Shown here piece after piece: positions 53,961 to 64,000 of a stretch of DNA of 64,000 bases. The stretch lies in assembly GCA_036507005.1 (NCBI GenBank), contig DASXQT010000077.1, forward strand, positions 124,001 to 188,000. The letters are read 5' to 3'. Source of the stretch: WS-2 sp036507005. Lineage in GTDB: Bacteria > Eisenbacteria > RBG-16-71-46. A program made the translations under genes and the position numbers. How positions within the stretch are numbered: the stretch's first letter is position 1; the number at the start of each line of letters is the position of its first letter. The notes beneath the pieces were generated by a model. The model was not told where the DNA came from, searched no databases, and saw only the letters and a program-made list of their open reading frames with translations.

Positions 53961-54219
53961 GCGCCGGCGGCTCGCGGCCGCCGCGCCGCGAGAATGCCTT
54001 CCCGGAGGCCCGCAAACCGGGGCGCGCGGCAAGCTTGTAGGCGATCGCTCCGCGCCGGATGCGGAAGTGTGGCCGCAGATGCACATGTGCGGGCGGCTCC
54101 GGGAGACCGATCGGGACTCGCGCCCGGTTCGCCGGAAGCATGAACACAGGGCCCCAACTGCATGCCCGACAGCGCCTCGCGAGCCCGCCGCCACCTCGAG
54201 AACAGGCCCCGCCGCTCCG

Positions 54220-54235
54220 TGGCATGCCAAATGCA
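54220..54235 (+). promoter_or_regulatory. Sigma-54-like -24/-12 promoter
   Basis: TGGCATGCCAAATGCA matches the consensus TGGCACGNNNNTTGCA at all but two of the fixed positions. GG and GC have the required spacing. It lies 51 bases upstream of ATG 54287, so transcription from about 54247 would give a leader of about 40 bases including the Shine-Dalgarno. Confidence 0.55.
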
Positions 54236-54286
54236 GTCCCCTTCCTACAGAAGTTCGGCCCTCGAATTGGATGGGAGGTGGTCCAC

Positions 54287-54487
54287 ATGACGAACCAGGA
54301 AGCTCGTGATCGTGCAGCCAGGCTGGGACTCTCGACCTGGACGGTTCAGGCGGTAGCGGTTGGTGCGTCGTCCCACACGGTGGACCTGATGTGCGTCGGC
54401 TTCGCCTCGATCGAGTTGCCGGTCGCCGAGGCCGAGTCGTGGGAAGAGGCGCTGAGCGAGGCGGCCCGCATCATCTTCGGAGCGTGA
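54287..54487 (+). CDS. Small protein of unknown function behind a sigma-54-like promoter
   Basis: 66 residues, ATG 54287 with GGGAGG eight bases upstream. The sequence is soluble and mixed: ARDRAARLGLSTWTVQAVAV, VDLMCVGFASIELPVAEAES and WEEALSEAARIIFGA. There is one Cys and no signal peptide. The beta-alpha-like composition would fit a small domain of the HicB type (an antitoxin-like fold), but this is a guess. No toxin partner is adjacent: miaB follows after 110 bases with its own start signals. Confidence 0.65.
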   Translation: MTNQEARDRAARLGLSTWTVQAVAVGASSHTVDLMCVGFASIELPVAEAESWEEALSEAARIIFGA

Positions 54488-54582
54488 CTCGAGGACCGAA
54501 GCGGCTCCGCCTCGCCTCTCTCTCCCCTCCCCTCCGCGCCCCGTCCCCCGGGGCGCCTTCGCTCCCCGCCCGGCGCGCGTGC

Positions 54583-54588
54583 TATCGT
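54583..54588 (+). promoter_or_regulatory. TATCGT -10 box nine bases upstream of miaB
   Basis: TATCGT, preceded by GTGC, ends nine bases before ATG 54598. There is no Shine-Dalgarno. Confidence 0.45.
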
Positions 54589-54597
54589 CCCTCGCCC

Positions 54598-55935
<1,338 letters not shown>

Positions 55936-57202
55936 CCGGTCGCCGCGGCGCCGGCCGCTTGCCCGCGAGCCGCCAGAAGCGCGTCTCGTCGAGCAGCGTG
56001 ATCTCGTGGCCCTTGGCGCGCAGCCGCTTGATCTCCATCAGCTTCAACCCCGCGTCCTTCCCGGCCGCCTGCAGGGAATTGGGCCGGCCGCGCACCACGA
56101 CGGTGGTGCGCGCCGAGGGCGCGCCGTGCACCACGGCACCCGCGCGGCGCGCGGCCTTCGCCGCCTCGCTGCGGAGCACGGTCAGGATGCCGGTGAAGGC
56201 GAGGTGCACGCCCTTCAGGCTCTTGAGCACGCCGGGCGCGAGCGGCGCCGGCGGGTTGCGCAGTGCCTCGATCAGGTCGTCGGCGCTCTCGTAGCGCTTG
56301 CGGCGCTCGCCGATGCAGCGGTAGATCGTCTCCTTCAGGTGATCGCCGCAGCGAAGGAGGCGGACGTCGGAGGTGCGGATTCGCGCGCTCGCGTCGCCCT
56401 TCACCAGCATCCCGAGGAGCTGCCCGACCTGGTACACGTCGTCGCGCGCCTGCCACTTGGGGACCGTGCCTTCGAGGATGTCGCTCGGCGCGGTCAGCGC
56501 GTTCATGGTCCCGGCCTCGATCCCGCGCCGGTCGCTCTGCTGCCGCACGATTCCGAAGTCGCCGAGCTTCAGGCTCGGCCCGTCGCACACGAACACGTTC
56601 ATGGGCGTGAGGTCGCGGTGCAGGAGCTGGCCGCGGTGGAGCTTGCGCAGCACCTCGAGGATGCCCGCGATCTCGCGCCGCACCGTGCGCTCGGGCCAAC
56701 CGTCCCCGTTGCGGTGCAGGAACGCGCGCAGGTCGCCGTGGCTCGCGTACTCGAGCGCCAGCGCGTACAGGAGACCGCCTTCCGCCTGCACCATCGGGAA
56801 GGCGTCGAACACCCGGATCGCCCGCGGGTGGCCGTTGAGGAGCTGGCCGAAATAGGCTTCGCGCAGCCACCCGTCGATCCGCCCGCTGACCTTGATGCAG
56901 ACGGTCTCCGCGACCGCGGTGGAGCGTCCGAGGCGCTGCGCCAGGTAGGCCTGGCCGAAGCCGCCCGCGCCGAGGAAGCGCTCGATCTGGTACGCGAGCC
57001 CGCTCTCCGGGCTGCGGATGGTCTGCGCGGGCGCGAGCAGACGGCGCGTCGCGTCGGGCGCTGCGGGCGCGAAACCCGCGCTGCGGGTGGTGGCGGAGGA
57101 GATGCTCTTCACGGCGGTCGGGGCTCCCTCGAGACCGGCAGCGTCGCACTCTCGCGGGCCCGCGGCAACATCGCCGGGCGCCCACCTCCCGTGCGGCCGC
57201 GC

Positions 57203-58117
57203 TCAGGCCTCCTGCCAGCCCAGGAGCCCGGCGCCGATCACCCCGGCGCGCTCCCCCAGCTCTGCGGGCAAGAGCCGGAGCCCGTCGCGGTGGGAGGCGA
57301 GGGCGTAGCGCTCGAGCGCGCGCCTGAGCCGAGCGAACAGCGGCTCCCCCGCCTGAGCGACGCCGCCCCCGACCACCACCGCCTCGGGATTGACCAGGTT
57401 GACCGCGACCGCGAGCAGCGCGCCCAGCCGGTCCGCCATGCGGTCCACGAGCCGCACCGCGCGCACGTCGCCGCGGGCGGCGGCCGCGAACACCGCGGCG
57501 GCGTCGCCGACCTCGAGGCCCGCCTCGCGGGCGCGGGCGATCAGCCCGCTCGCCGAGGCCTCGGGCTCGACGCAGTCGGCGATGCCGCAGAGGCAGGGGT
57601 AGCGCCCCGATCCGAGCGGAAGATGCCCGAGCTCGCCCGCGCCGCCGAAGGCGCCGTGCAGCACGCGGCCCTCGGCGACGATGCCGCAGCCCACCCCGGT
57701 GCCGAGCGTCACGGTGATCGAGGTCCGCGTTCCGCGCGCCGCGCCGAGCGTGGACTCGGCGAGCGCCGCGCAGTTGGCGTCGTTGTCCGCCCGCACCGGG
57801 AGCCCGAGGCGCGCGGCGAGTCGCTCGCCGAGCGGAAGCGAGTCCCAGTGCGGCAGGTGCGGCGTGCGCCCGACCAGCGCGCCCGTGGCCGGGTGGATCA
57901 CGCCCGGCGAGCCGAGCCCGACCCCGGCCGCGCGCCCCCGGGCGATCGCGCGCAGCTCCTCTCCGGCCGCGCCCATCACCTCGAGCGGCGCCTCGGCGCT
58001 CTCGAGGGTGCGCGACGGCCGGCGCGTGAAGTGCGCGAGCGTCCCGGCGCGATCGACCAGGCCCGCCTTGAGATCGGTGCCGCCGAGATCGAGCGCGATC
58101 ACCCAGTCACGATCCAT
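57203..58117 (-). CDS. ROK-family sugar kinase, glucokinase-like
   Basis: 304 residues from ATG 58117 (GGGAGGGGG upstream). The ATP-binding start VIALDLGGTDLKAGLVD, the ROK metal motif GELGHLPLGSGRYPCLCGIA followed by DCVE (zinc-type CxCGxxxC), ADNDANCAALAE and GTGVGCGIV are present. ROK kinases phosphorylate glucose or other hexoses with ATP. It lies between the kinase-BRCT gene and the divergent acylase-type gene. Its exact sugar cannot be told. Confidence 0.88.
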   Translation of the reverse strand: MDRDWVIALDLGGTDLKAGLVDRAGTLAHFTRRPSRTLESAEAPLEVMGAAGEELRAIARGRAAGVGLGSPGVIHPATGALVGRTPHLPHWDSLPLGERLAARLGLPVRADNDANCAALAESTLGAARGTRTSITVTLGTGVGCGIVAEGRVLHGAFGGAGELGHLPLGSGRYPCLCGIADCVEPEASASGLIARAREAGLEVGDAAAVFAAAARGDVRAVRLVDRMADRLGALLAVAVNLVNPEAVVVGGGVAQAGEPLFARLRRALERYALASHRDGLRLLPAELGERAGVIGAGLLGWQEA

Positions 58118-58166
58118 CGTCCCCCTCCCGCGCGCCGCGGCGCTCGACACCGCGCTCCCGCGATGG

Positions 58167-58172
58167 CAGATT
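58167..58172 (+). promoter_or_regulatory. Possible CAGATT -10 box
   Basis: CAGATT ends six bases before GTG 58179, fitting the leaderless pattern but weaker than the other boxes. Confidence 0.25.
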
Positions 58173-58178
58173 GCCGCC

Positions 58179-60653
58179 GTGCGCGCCCCGCCCATTCTTA
58201 CCGCATTCGCGCTCGCTTCGCTCCTCCTCCCCGTGCGGCCGGCCGGCGCGCCCGAGGGCGCGCGCGGGGCGATCGCCCTGCCCGGCCTGGGCGCGCCGGT
58301 CACGATGCTCACCGACCGCTACGGGATCCCGCACCTCCAGGCCAGGAGCCTCGCCGACCTCTACCTCGCGTGGGGCTACGTCACGGCGCGCGACCGGCTG
58401 TGGCAGCTCGAGCACTCGCGGCGCGCCGGCCGCGGCCAGCTCTGGCGCTGGTTCGGCAACGCCACGCTCAGGGCGGACGGCGGCGCCCAGCTCTTCCGCC
58501 TCGGCGAGCGTGCGGACGCGATCTGGGCGCGCGAGCACGCCGACCCGCGCTCGGCGCTCCCGCTCCAGCGCTACACCGCGGGGATCAACGCGTTCATTGC
58601 CCGCTGCCGCTCCGGGGCCGAGCGCTGGCCCGCGGAGTTCGCCGCCCTCGGCCGCACCCCCGCGGATTGGAAGCCCGAGGACAGCGTGCTGATCCTGCTC
58701 GGCCTCGGGGTGACGCTCGATCTCGACATTCCTGAGGTCGAGGAGGGCCGCGAGGTCGAGCGCCATGGGCTCGCATGGACGCGGGATCGCCGCCGGTTCG
58801 AAGGCGACTGGATCTACGACACCATCCCCGACAGCGCGGCGCGAAGGCTCTACGGGCGCGGCGCCCTGGGCGCCACCGGGGCGCGCATGGCGCCGCCATC
58901 CGACGCGGGAGCCTTGGCGGCACGACCGGACGCCACGCCCGGAGATCCCGCGCTGCTCGAGGGCGCGGCTGCGGCACTCGCCCCGTATCTGCACGACCCC
59001 GGCGACCAAGGCGAGCGCCGCGCGAGCAACGTGTTCGCCGTGGGCCCCGGCCGCAGCGCGAGTGGCGCACCGCTCTTCGCCAACGACCCGCACCTGACGC
59101 TGGCTTCCCCCGGCCCGTTCCACGTTCTGCACCTGTCGGTCGCCGACACCGTGGATGCGATCGGCGCCGCCGTGCCCGGACTCCCCGCGATCGTCAGCGG
59201 CCGCAACCGGCGCTGCGCCTGGGGCGTGACCGCGCTCAGCGCCGACGTGATCGACCTCTATGCCGACACGCTCTCGGCGGACGGGCGAAGGGTGCGCTTC
59301 GCCGGTCGCTGGGCGAAGGTCGAGGAAGCGCCCTACGACCTCCGTTTCCGCTGGCTCGGGGTTCCGCTCCCCGCGCTCGGCCAGGTGCGGCGCTACACGC
59401 CGCACGGGCCGGTCGTGGCGTTCGACCGCAAGCGGCGGGTGGCGCTCTCGGTCCGGTGGTCCGCGATGGAGGACGGCCGCATCACGCTCGGCGGCCTGGT
59501 CGGCCTCGAGCGCTCGCGCTCGGCCGCCGAGATCGCGCGGCGCTTCCGCACGCTCGTGACCCCCGGCATCAACGCGGTCGCCGCCGACCGCGACGGCGAC
59601 GTCGTCTACCAGACCGCGGGACTCGTCCCGCGCCGCGCGGCCGAGCCTCCGCCCGGCCCGCTGCCCGGCGACGGCGCGCACGAGTGGCTCGGCTTCATTC
59701 CCGCCGACTCGATGCCGGCCTGGCACGCGCCGCGCGGCGGCTTCGTGGTCAACTGCAACAACCGCCCGGTCGGCCCGGCCTATCCCGAGGCGTGGCCGCG
59801 GCAGGACTGGGTGCAGGACCGCGCCGCGCGCATCGCGCAGCGGCTGGCCGGCGATCACCGCCTCACGCTCGAGAGCGCGTGCAGCGTCCAGAACGACGTC
59901 TTCGCTCGCGCGGGCGAGCGGCTCGTGCCGCGGCTCGTGCGCTGCGCGGACTCGCTGCCCGGGCGCCTCACTCCGCGGATGCGCGCCGCGCTCGACACGC
60001 TGCGGGGCTGGGACTACCTGGCGCGGCGGGGCCGCGTGGCGCCCGCCCTGTTCCGCGCGTGGTACGGGGCCCTCGCCCGCCGCTCGCGCGTCGAGGGGCT
60101 GCAGGGGCTCGCGGTCGCGGCGCTGGACGGGCGCGCGCCCGAAGCGCTGCGCGTGCCTGGCGCCGAGTCGCCCGAGCGCCCCGCGGCCGCCGCGGTCGCC
60201 GCGCTCGACACGGCGCTCGCCCTGCTCGAGGGCCGCATGGGGCCCAACCTCGCCCGCTGGACGTGGGGCCGCGTCCACCGCGCCCACTTCCGGCACCTCC
60301 CGCTCGCGATCGCGAGCCCGGCCGCGTTCGCGTCGCCGGCGCCGGTCGCCGAGGACGGCGACGGGAGCAGCCCGGCCGTGGCGCCGTCGCGGCTGCCCTG
60401 GAGCCTCACCGTCACCCACGGCCCGGCGTGGCGGCACGTGGTGGACCTGGCGGCCGACTCCTCCCTGGGCATCGTCTCTCCGGGGAACTCGGGCGACGCG
60501 CGGAGCCCGCACGCCCGCGACCACCTGCCGCTGTGGGTGGACCACCGCTACGTGCCGCTCTATCTCGATTGGGACCGCGCCGAGACGGTGAAGGAGAGCG
60601 AGGTCGAGCTGGTGCCGGAGCGTGGTGGCGGAGGACCTACCGGACGACCGTGA
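58179..60653 (+). CDS. Penicillin-acylase-family Ntn hydrolase, exported
   Basis: 824 residues from GTG 58179. N-terminal signal peptide about 1-25 (AFALASLLLPVRPAGA). The A-chain start LGAPVTMLTDRYGIPHLQAR and YVTARDRLWQLE are typical of the family. Self-cleavage should occur before the nucleophile Ser in GERRASNVFAVGPGRSASG, followed by PLFANDPHL; the B chain has NAVAADRDGDVVYQTAG and the C-terminal HGPAWRHVVDL and SPGNSGDARSPHARD. Relatives cleave amide bonds of penicillins, N-acyl amino acids or acyl-homoserine lactones. CAGATT lies six bases before the GTG and no Shine-Dalgarno is present. Confidence 0.9.
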   Translation: MRAPPILTAFALASLLLPVRPAGAPEGARGAIALPGLGAPVTMLTDRYGIPHLQARSLADLYLAWGYVTARDRLWQLEHSRRAGRGQLWRWFGNATLRADGGAQLFRLGERADAIWAREHADPRSALPLQRYTAGINAFIARCRSGAERWPAEFAALGRTPADWKPEDSVLILLGLGVTLDLDIPEVEEGREVERHGLAWTRDRRRFEGDWIYDTIPDSAARRLYGRGALGATGARMAPPSDAGALAARPDATPGDPALLEGAAAALAPYLHDPGDQGERRASNVFAVGPGRSASGAPLFANDPHLTLASPGPFHVLHLSVADTVDAIGAAVPGLPAIVSGRNRRCAWGVTALSADVIDLYADTLSADGRRVRFAGRWAKVEEAPYDLRFRWLGVPLPALGQVRRYTPHGPVVAFDRKRRVALSVRWSAMEDGRITLGGLVGLERSRSAAEIARRFRTLVTPGINAVAADRDGDVVYQTAGLVPRRAAEPPPGPLPGDGAHEWLGFIPADSMPAWHAPRGGFVVNCNNRPVGPAYPEAWPRQDWVQDRAARIAQRLAGDHRLTLESACSVQNDVFARAGERLVPRLVRCADSLPGRLTPRMRAALDTLRGWDYLARRGRVAPALFRAWYGALARRSRVEGLQGLAVAALDGRAPEALRVPGAESPERPAAAAVAALDTALALLEGRMGPNLARWTWGRVHRAHFRHLPLAIASPAAFASPAPVAEDGDGSSPAVAPSRLPWSLTVTHGPAWRHVVDLAADSSLGIVSPGNSGDARSPHARDHLPLWVDHRYVPLYLDWDRAETVKESEVELVPERGGGGPTGRP

Positions 60654-60698
60654 GCCCGTGCTCGCGGGCGCGGCTGGGCGTGGTGATCTCCGCCGCGC

Positions 60699-62834
60699 CT
60701 AGTACGCCGCGATCTCGCGGATCGCGCGCAGCACGTCGTTCTTCTGGGGCAGGATCACGTCCTCGAGCTGCGGCGAGTACGCCACCGGCGTGTCGAGTGC
60801 CCCCACCCGCCGGATCGGGGCGTCGAGGTCCATCAGGCACTCGGAGGCGATGCGCGCCGCGACCTCGGCGCCGTAGCCGCAGAACAGGGTGTCCTCGTGC
60901 GCCACGATCACGCGCCCGGTCTTGCGCACCGAGCGCGCCACGCTCTCGAAATCGAGCGGCTGCAGCGTGCGCAGGTCCAGGATCTCGGTCTCGATCCCCT
61001 CCTCGGCGGCCTCCTGGGCCGCGAGCACGGTGCGCTGAACCAGCGCGCCGTAGGTCACGACCGTGAGGTCGGCGCCCTCCCGCACCACCCGGGCGCGCCC
61101 GAATGGCACGGTGTAGTCCGGGCCCGGGTACGGGCCCTTGGCGTAGGGCTGGCGGTAGAGGTGCTTGTGCTCGAGGAAGAGCACCGGGTCCTCGCTGCGC
61201 AGCGCGGTGCGCAGCAGGCCGTTCGCGTCCAGCGCGTTGCTCGGCAGCACCACCCGGATTCCGGGGCAGTGGGCGAAGATGCTCTCGCCGCACTGGCTGT
61301 GGTAGGGCGCGCCGCCGCGCAGGTACCCGCCGTAGGCGACGCGGATCACCACCGGGCACGAGAACGCGTTGTTCGAGCGGTAGCGCATGTAGCCGAGCTC
61401 GTTGCGCATCTGCATCATCGCGGGCCAGATGTAGTCGAAGAACTGGATCTCGACCACGGGCCGGAGGCCCAGCGTGGCGAGCCCGACCGCCCGCCCCACG
61501 ATGTTGGCCTCGGCGAGCGGCGAGTTGTAGACGCGCACGCCCCCGTAGCGCTTCTGCAGCCCCCAGGTCACGCCGAACACGCCGCCCTTGCCCTTGGTCT
61601 CCTGCAGCACCGAGTCGTGGGACGCATCCGCCACGTCCTCGCCGAACACCAGGATGCGCGGGTCGCGCTTCATCTCGTCGCGCAGGCAGTAGTTGATGTT
61701 CTGGAGCAAGGTCTCGCTCGAGGCCGGATCCTCGATCCGGGGCTCGACCGCGAAGCGCTCCGCGGTGGGATCCACGTCGGGCGAGAACACGTACAACGTC
61801 GCCTTGTCGGTCGAAGGCTGCGGGCTCTTCAGCGCCTCCTCGGCCGCCTGGCGCAGCGCCACGCCCACCTCCTCGTGGAGCCGGTCGAGCCGCGCCTGGT
61901 CCACGAAGCCCTCGTCGAGCAGGAAGCGCGCGTAGCTCTTGAGGCAGTCCCGCTCGGCCTCGTCCTCGCGCTCCGTGCGCGGCCGGTACTTGGTCTCGTC
62001 GTCCGACATCGAGTGCGAGTAGGGGCGGGTGACGAGGGCACGCACGAACGCGGGGCCCTTGCGCGCGCGGCAGTGCTCCACCGCCTCCTTCAGGATCCCG
62101 TAGCTCTCGACCGGGTCGCAGCCGTTGATCTCGCCCACCCAGTGCAGGTTGGGGAAGCCGCGCACCAGCTGGGCGACGTTCCCGCCCGCGGTCTGCACGT
62201 CCACCGGGACCGAGATGGCGTAGCCGTTGTCCTCGATCAGGAACAGCACCGGGAGCTTGAGGTTGCAGGCCGAGTTCATGGCCTCCCAGAACTCGCCCTC
62301 GCTGGTCGTGCCGTCCCCGGCGGTCACGAGCACGATCTCGTCGCCGTGGGAGCGTCCGCGGAGCTCGGGATGACTCCCCTCCAGCTCCTTGTACTTGACC
62401 AGGGCCTCGGCCGCGCCGACCGCCTGCAGGAACTGGGTCCCGGTCGGGCTCGACTGGGAGACGATGTTGAGCTTCTTGTGGCCCCAGTGGCTCGGCATCT
62501 GGCGGCCGCCGGAGTTGGGGTCGTCGGCGGCGGCGACCGCCGAGAGCAGCATCTCGCGCGGCGTCATGCCCAGCTCCAGGCACAGCGCGCGGTCGCGGTA
62601 GTAGGGGTAGAACCAGTCGTAGCCCGGCTTCAGGACCTTTCCCGCCGCCGTCAGCACCGCCTCGTGCCCGGCGCCCGAGATCTGGAAGAAGATCTTGTCC
62701 AGCTTCTTGAGCCGGATCTCCTCGTCGTCCAGCCGGCGCGAGGTGTACATGGTGCGGTAGAGGCCGACGAGATCGGCCGCGGTGAGTCCGTGGTAGCGGG
62801 TCGCGGATGTCGCCGTGGTGCGCGTGACAGCCAT
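60699..62834 (-). CDS. 2-oxoacid dehydrogenase E1, fused alpha and beta subunits
   Basis: 711 residues from ATG 62834. The N-terminal half is an E1 alpha-type domain with the thiamine diphosphate motif AGDGTTSEGEFWEAMNSACN ending in IEDN, and PYSHSMSDDETKYR. The C-terminal half, from about residue 375, is an E1 beta-type domain with ILVFGEDVADASHDSVLQET, NSPLAEANIVGRAVGLA and the end VGALDTPVAYSPQLEDVILP. It would decarboxylate pyruvate or branched-chain 2-oxoacids for transfer to a lipoyl E2, giving acyl-CoA. No E2 or E3 gene is adjacent. It lies 79 bases downstream of the alpha/beta hydrolase gene on the same strand. Confidence 0.93.
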   Translation of the reverse strand: MAVTRTTATSATRYHGLTAADLVGLYRTMYTSRRLDDEEIRLKKLDKIFFQISGAGHEAVLTAAGKVLKPGYDWFYPYYRDRALCLELGMTPREMLLSAVAAADDPNSGGRQMPSHWGHKKLNIVSQSSPTGTQFLQAVGAAEALVKYKELEGSHPELRGRSHGDEIVLVTAGDGTTSEGEFWEAMNSACNLKLPVLFLIEDNGYAISVPVDVQTAGGNVAQLVRGFPNLHWVGEINGCDPVESYGILKEAVEHCRARKGPAFVRALVTRPYSHSMSDDETKYRPRTEREDEAERDCLKSYARFLLDEGFVDQARLDRLHEEVGVALRQAAEEALKSPQPSTDKATLYVFSPDVDPTAERFAVEPRIEDPASSETLLQNINYCLRDEMKRDPRILVFGEDVADASHDSVLQETKGKGGVFGVTWGLQKRYGGVRVYNSPLAEANIVGRAVGLATLGLRPVVEIQFFDYIWPAMMQMRNELGYMRYRSNNAFSCPVVIRVAYGGYLRGGAPYHSQCGESIFAHCPGIRVVLPSNALDANGLLRTALRSEDPVLFLEHKHLYRQPYAKGPYPGPDYTVPFGRARVVREGADLTVVTYGALVQRTVLAAQEAAEEGIETEILDLRTLQPLDFESVARSVRKTGRVIVAHEDTLFCGYGAEVAARIASECLMDLDAPIRRVGALDTPVAYSPQLEDVILPQKNDVLRAIREIAAY

Positions 62835-62888
62835 GGGGAACGAGTCTCCATGAGGGAGCGAGGACAGTGGTCCCTCAAGCCTAACCGA

Positions 62889-62901
62889 CCGCCCGAGGCG
62901 G
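62889..62901 (-). terminator. Weak hairpin between hydrolase and E1 genes
   Basis: CCGCC and GGCGG surround a three-base loop just downstream of the hydrolase stop on the minus strand, followed by TCGGTT. Too short to be sure. Confidence 0.25.
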
Positions 62902-62913
62902 CATCAAGGCCCT

Positions 62914-63819
62914 TCAGGGGCGGGCGAGAAACCGTTCCACCCGCTCCACGAACGCCGCGGGCTCCTCGAAGAACGGCAGGTGGCCGCTGCGCTCGAACAC
63001 GGCGAACTCCGACCCGGGGATCGCCCGGTGGATGTTCCATGCCACGGCGGGCGCCACGTTGGCGTCGAATCGCCCCGTGATGACGAGCGCCGGGAACCGG
63101 AACTTCGCCAGCTCGGGGTTGAGGTCGTACCGCTTGAGGTCGGCGATGATCGCCTCGTTGACCGGCTCCACGAATGGGGGCAGCGGTGCGTCGTGGAGCG
63201 CGGCCCGCCGCTCGGGGTCGCACGCCAGCATGGACTGGTACTGGCGAAAATCGGCGCGGAGCGCGGCGGTGTCGCCGAGGAGCTCGGCGAACTGGAGCCC
63301 GTCCTGCCGCGCGGCGACCTCCGGGAACAGATCCTTGAAGAGGAACTTGGTGTCGTCCCATTTCGGGGCGCCGGAGTCGCACACGATCAGGTGGGCCACG
63401 GGATCGGGGTGGCGGGCGGCGTAGGCGAGCGCAAGGATTCCGCCCCAGGAGTGGCCCAGCACGTCCATGTGATCGAAGCCGAGATGGACGCGCAGCGCCT
63501 CGAGGTCGGCGATCTGATCGGCCAGCGTACACGACTGCCCCTTGGCCAGCGCCGGCGATCGTCCGACCCCGCGCTGGTCGTAGAACACGACCCGGCGGCG
63601 CCGCGCGAGCGTGTCCCACACGCTCGAGACCAACATGTAGTCGTGCCCCACGCCCGGGCCGCCGTTGAGGACCATCAGCGGAGGGCGCGGCCCGCCTCCG
63701 CGGACCTCGTACCAGAGCGTGACGCCGGGGGCCTTGAACAGGCTCCCCCTGGCCGCGGCGGCGGTGCCCGGCGACGGAAGGGCGGCGAGAAGCAGGAGCA
63801 GGAGCGACGAGGTTCTCAC
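62914..63819 (-). CDS. Exported alpha/beta hydrolase, proline iminopeptidase-like
   Basis: 301 residues, GTG 63819 with AAGGAGGT five bases upstream, one of the best Shine-Dalgarno sites here. Signal peptide about 1-22. Prolyl iminopeptidase features: LNGGPGVGHDYM oxyanion segment, YDQRGVGRSP, the nucleophile Ser in LGHSWGGILAL, the Asp in ITGRFDANVAP and His in RSGHLPFFEEP. These enzymes remove N-terminal proline from peptides; the signal peptide suggests it acts in the envelope. Confidence 0.88.
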   Translation of the reverse strand: MRTSSLLLLLLAALPSPGTAAAARGSLFKAPGVTLWYEVRGGGPRPPLMVLNGGPGVGHDYMLVSSVWDTLARRRRVVFYDQRGVGRSPALAKGQSCTLADQIADLEALRVHLGFDHMDVLGHSWGGILALAYAARHPDPVAHLIVCDSGAPKWDDTKFLFKDLFPEVAARQDGLQFAELLGDTAALRADFRQYQSMLACDPERRAALHDAPLPPFVEPVNEAIIADLKRYDLNPELAKFRFPALVITGRFDANVAPAVAWNIHRAIPGSEFAVFERSGHLPFFEEPAAFVERVERFLARP

Positions 63820-63845
63820 GGTGACCTCCTTGGCATGGTGGTCCT

Positions 63846-63950
63846 CTATCTCCGAAGTCGTTCGCCCGCGGCGACGACGGTGCTGTCCATGAAGCCGACC
63901 TTCCGTAGCAACGCCGGAAAGCGCGGGTCCGACCTCAGCGGGTCTCGCTG
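63846..63950 (-). pseudogene. C-terminal relic of a kinase-TPR protein
   Basis: The frame ending with the stop at 63846 reads PLRSDPRFPALLRKVGFMDS then TVVAAGERLRR. The segment DPLRSDPRFPALLRKVGF is the C-terminal hallmark of kinase-TPR proteins such as the gene at 9485. No upstream part is in frame within the window. Confidence 0.35.
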
Positions 63951-64000
63951 TTCCGGTAGGTGAGCACGGCGCTGCCGGCGATCACGGTCAGGGACGAGAT
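63935..64000 (-). CDS. 3' end of an unidentified gene at the right edge
   Basis: The last 21 codons before the stop at 63935 read ISSLTVIAGSAVLTYRNSET then R. The gene enters from outside the window. Too little is visible to name it. Confidence 0.4.
   Translation of the reverse strand: MSSLTVIAGSAVLTYRNSETR

Larger units (their letters stand above)
53907..54286. other. Divergent intergenic region of 380 bases
   Basis: No coding sequence is supported. It holds the queF promoter (53931-53960) and a sigma-54-like promoter for the small gene at 54287. Confidence 0.6.

Overview
This window is a high-GC (about 70 %) bacterial chromosome segment with dense, mostly intact genes. Many exported proteins end in an Ig-like module of the FlgD/type IX sorting type with tails such as KKVLLIR, RRLVKLE or GKILKLAR. 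Together with serine/threonine kinases fused to TPRs, an E1 alpha-beta fusion typical of Bacteroidota-like lineages, and frequent TTG/GTG starts, this suggests a high-GC member of the FCB superphylum, for example Candidatus Eisenbacteria or a neighbour. That placement is inference; no rRNA, tRNA, CRISPR array, insertion sequence or prophage was seen.

Layout. 1-3.2 kb: two membrane protein genes of the glycosyltransferase-39 type whose reading frames are broken at several points. 3.2-9.3 kb: an exported Asp-box protein, a frameshifted lipoprotein gene, a predicted lipoprotein NADAR enzyme, a second lipoprotein, a secreted metzincin-like protease and a small membrane protein. 9.5-16.4 kb: a transmembrane Ser/Thr kinase with TPRs, an exported protein, a GAF/AAA+/Fis sigma-54 activator and a PAP2 phosphatase fused to an exported domain. 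16.4-33 kb: a secretome block with a PHP-domain metallohydrolase, a cysteine-synthase-family enzyme, two more Asp-box proteins, two more zinc proteases, a protein built of seven 48-residue repeats and several small exported proteins. Five of these genes carry the C-terminal sorting-like module. 33-38.4 kb: a CheB-CheR-PAS-histidine kinase with a coupled LuxR-type response regulator and a small Cys/His-rich protein. 38.5-49.2 kb: a SPOR protein, a PLP-dependent dehydratase coupled to a DUF2891 protein, the glyoxylate shunt operon aceB-aceA, a membrane glycosyltransferase-like protein coupled to a PQQ-type sugar dehydrogenase, and a second PMT-family protein. 49.4-54.5 kb: a type III polyketide synthase coupled to an ICMT-type methyltransferase, a SpoIIE-type phosphatase, queF and a tiny orphan gene behind a sigma-54-like promoter. 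54.6-64 kb: miaB, a Ser/Thr kinase ending in a BRCT-like domain, a ROK sugar kinase, a penicillin-acylase-family hydrolase, an E1 alpha-beta fusion, an alpha/beta hydrolase and a truncated edge gene.

How it fits together. The metabolic genes point to aerobic heterotrophy with fatty acid or acetate use (aceBA, fused 2-oxoacid dehydrogenase E1, sugar oxidation) and alkylpyrone-like lipid production. The exported proteins point to extracellular protein and polymer turnover. Regulation appears to rest on Ser/Thr kinases, a sigma-54 activator, a PP2C phosphatase and a hybrid chemotaxis-type sensor. Gene starts fall into two classes. Exported proteins tend to have strong AGGAGG sites. A set of mainly housekeeping genes lacks a Shine-Dalgarno and instead has a TANNNT-like box only 6-20 nt upstream of the start, as expected of leaderless or nearly leaderless mRNAs.
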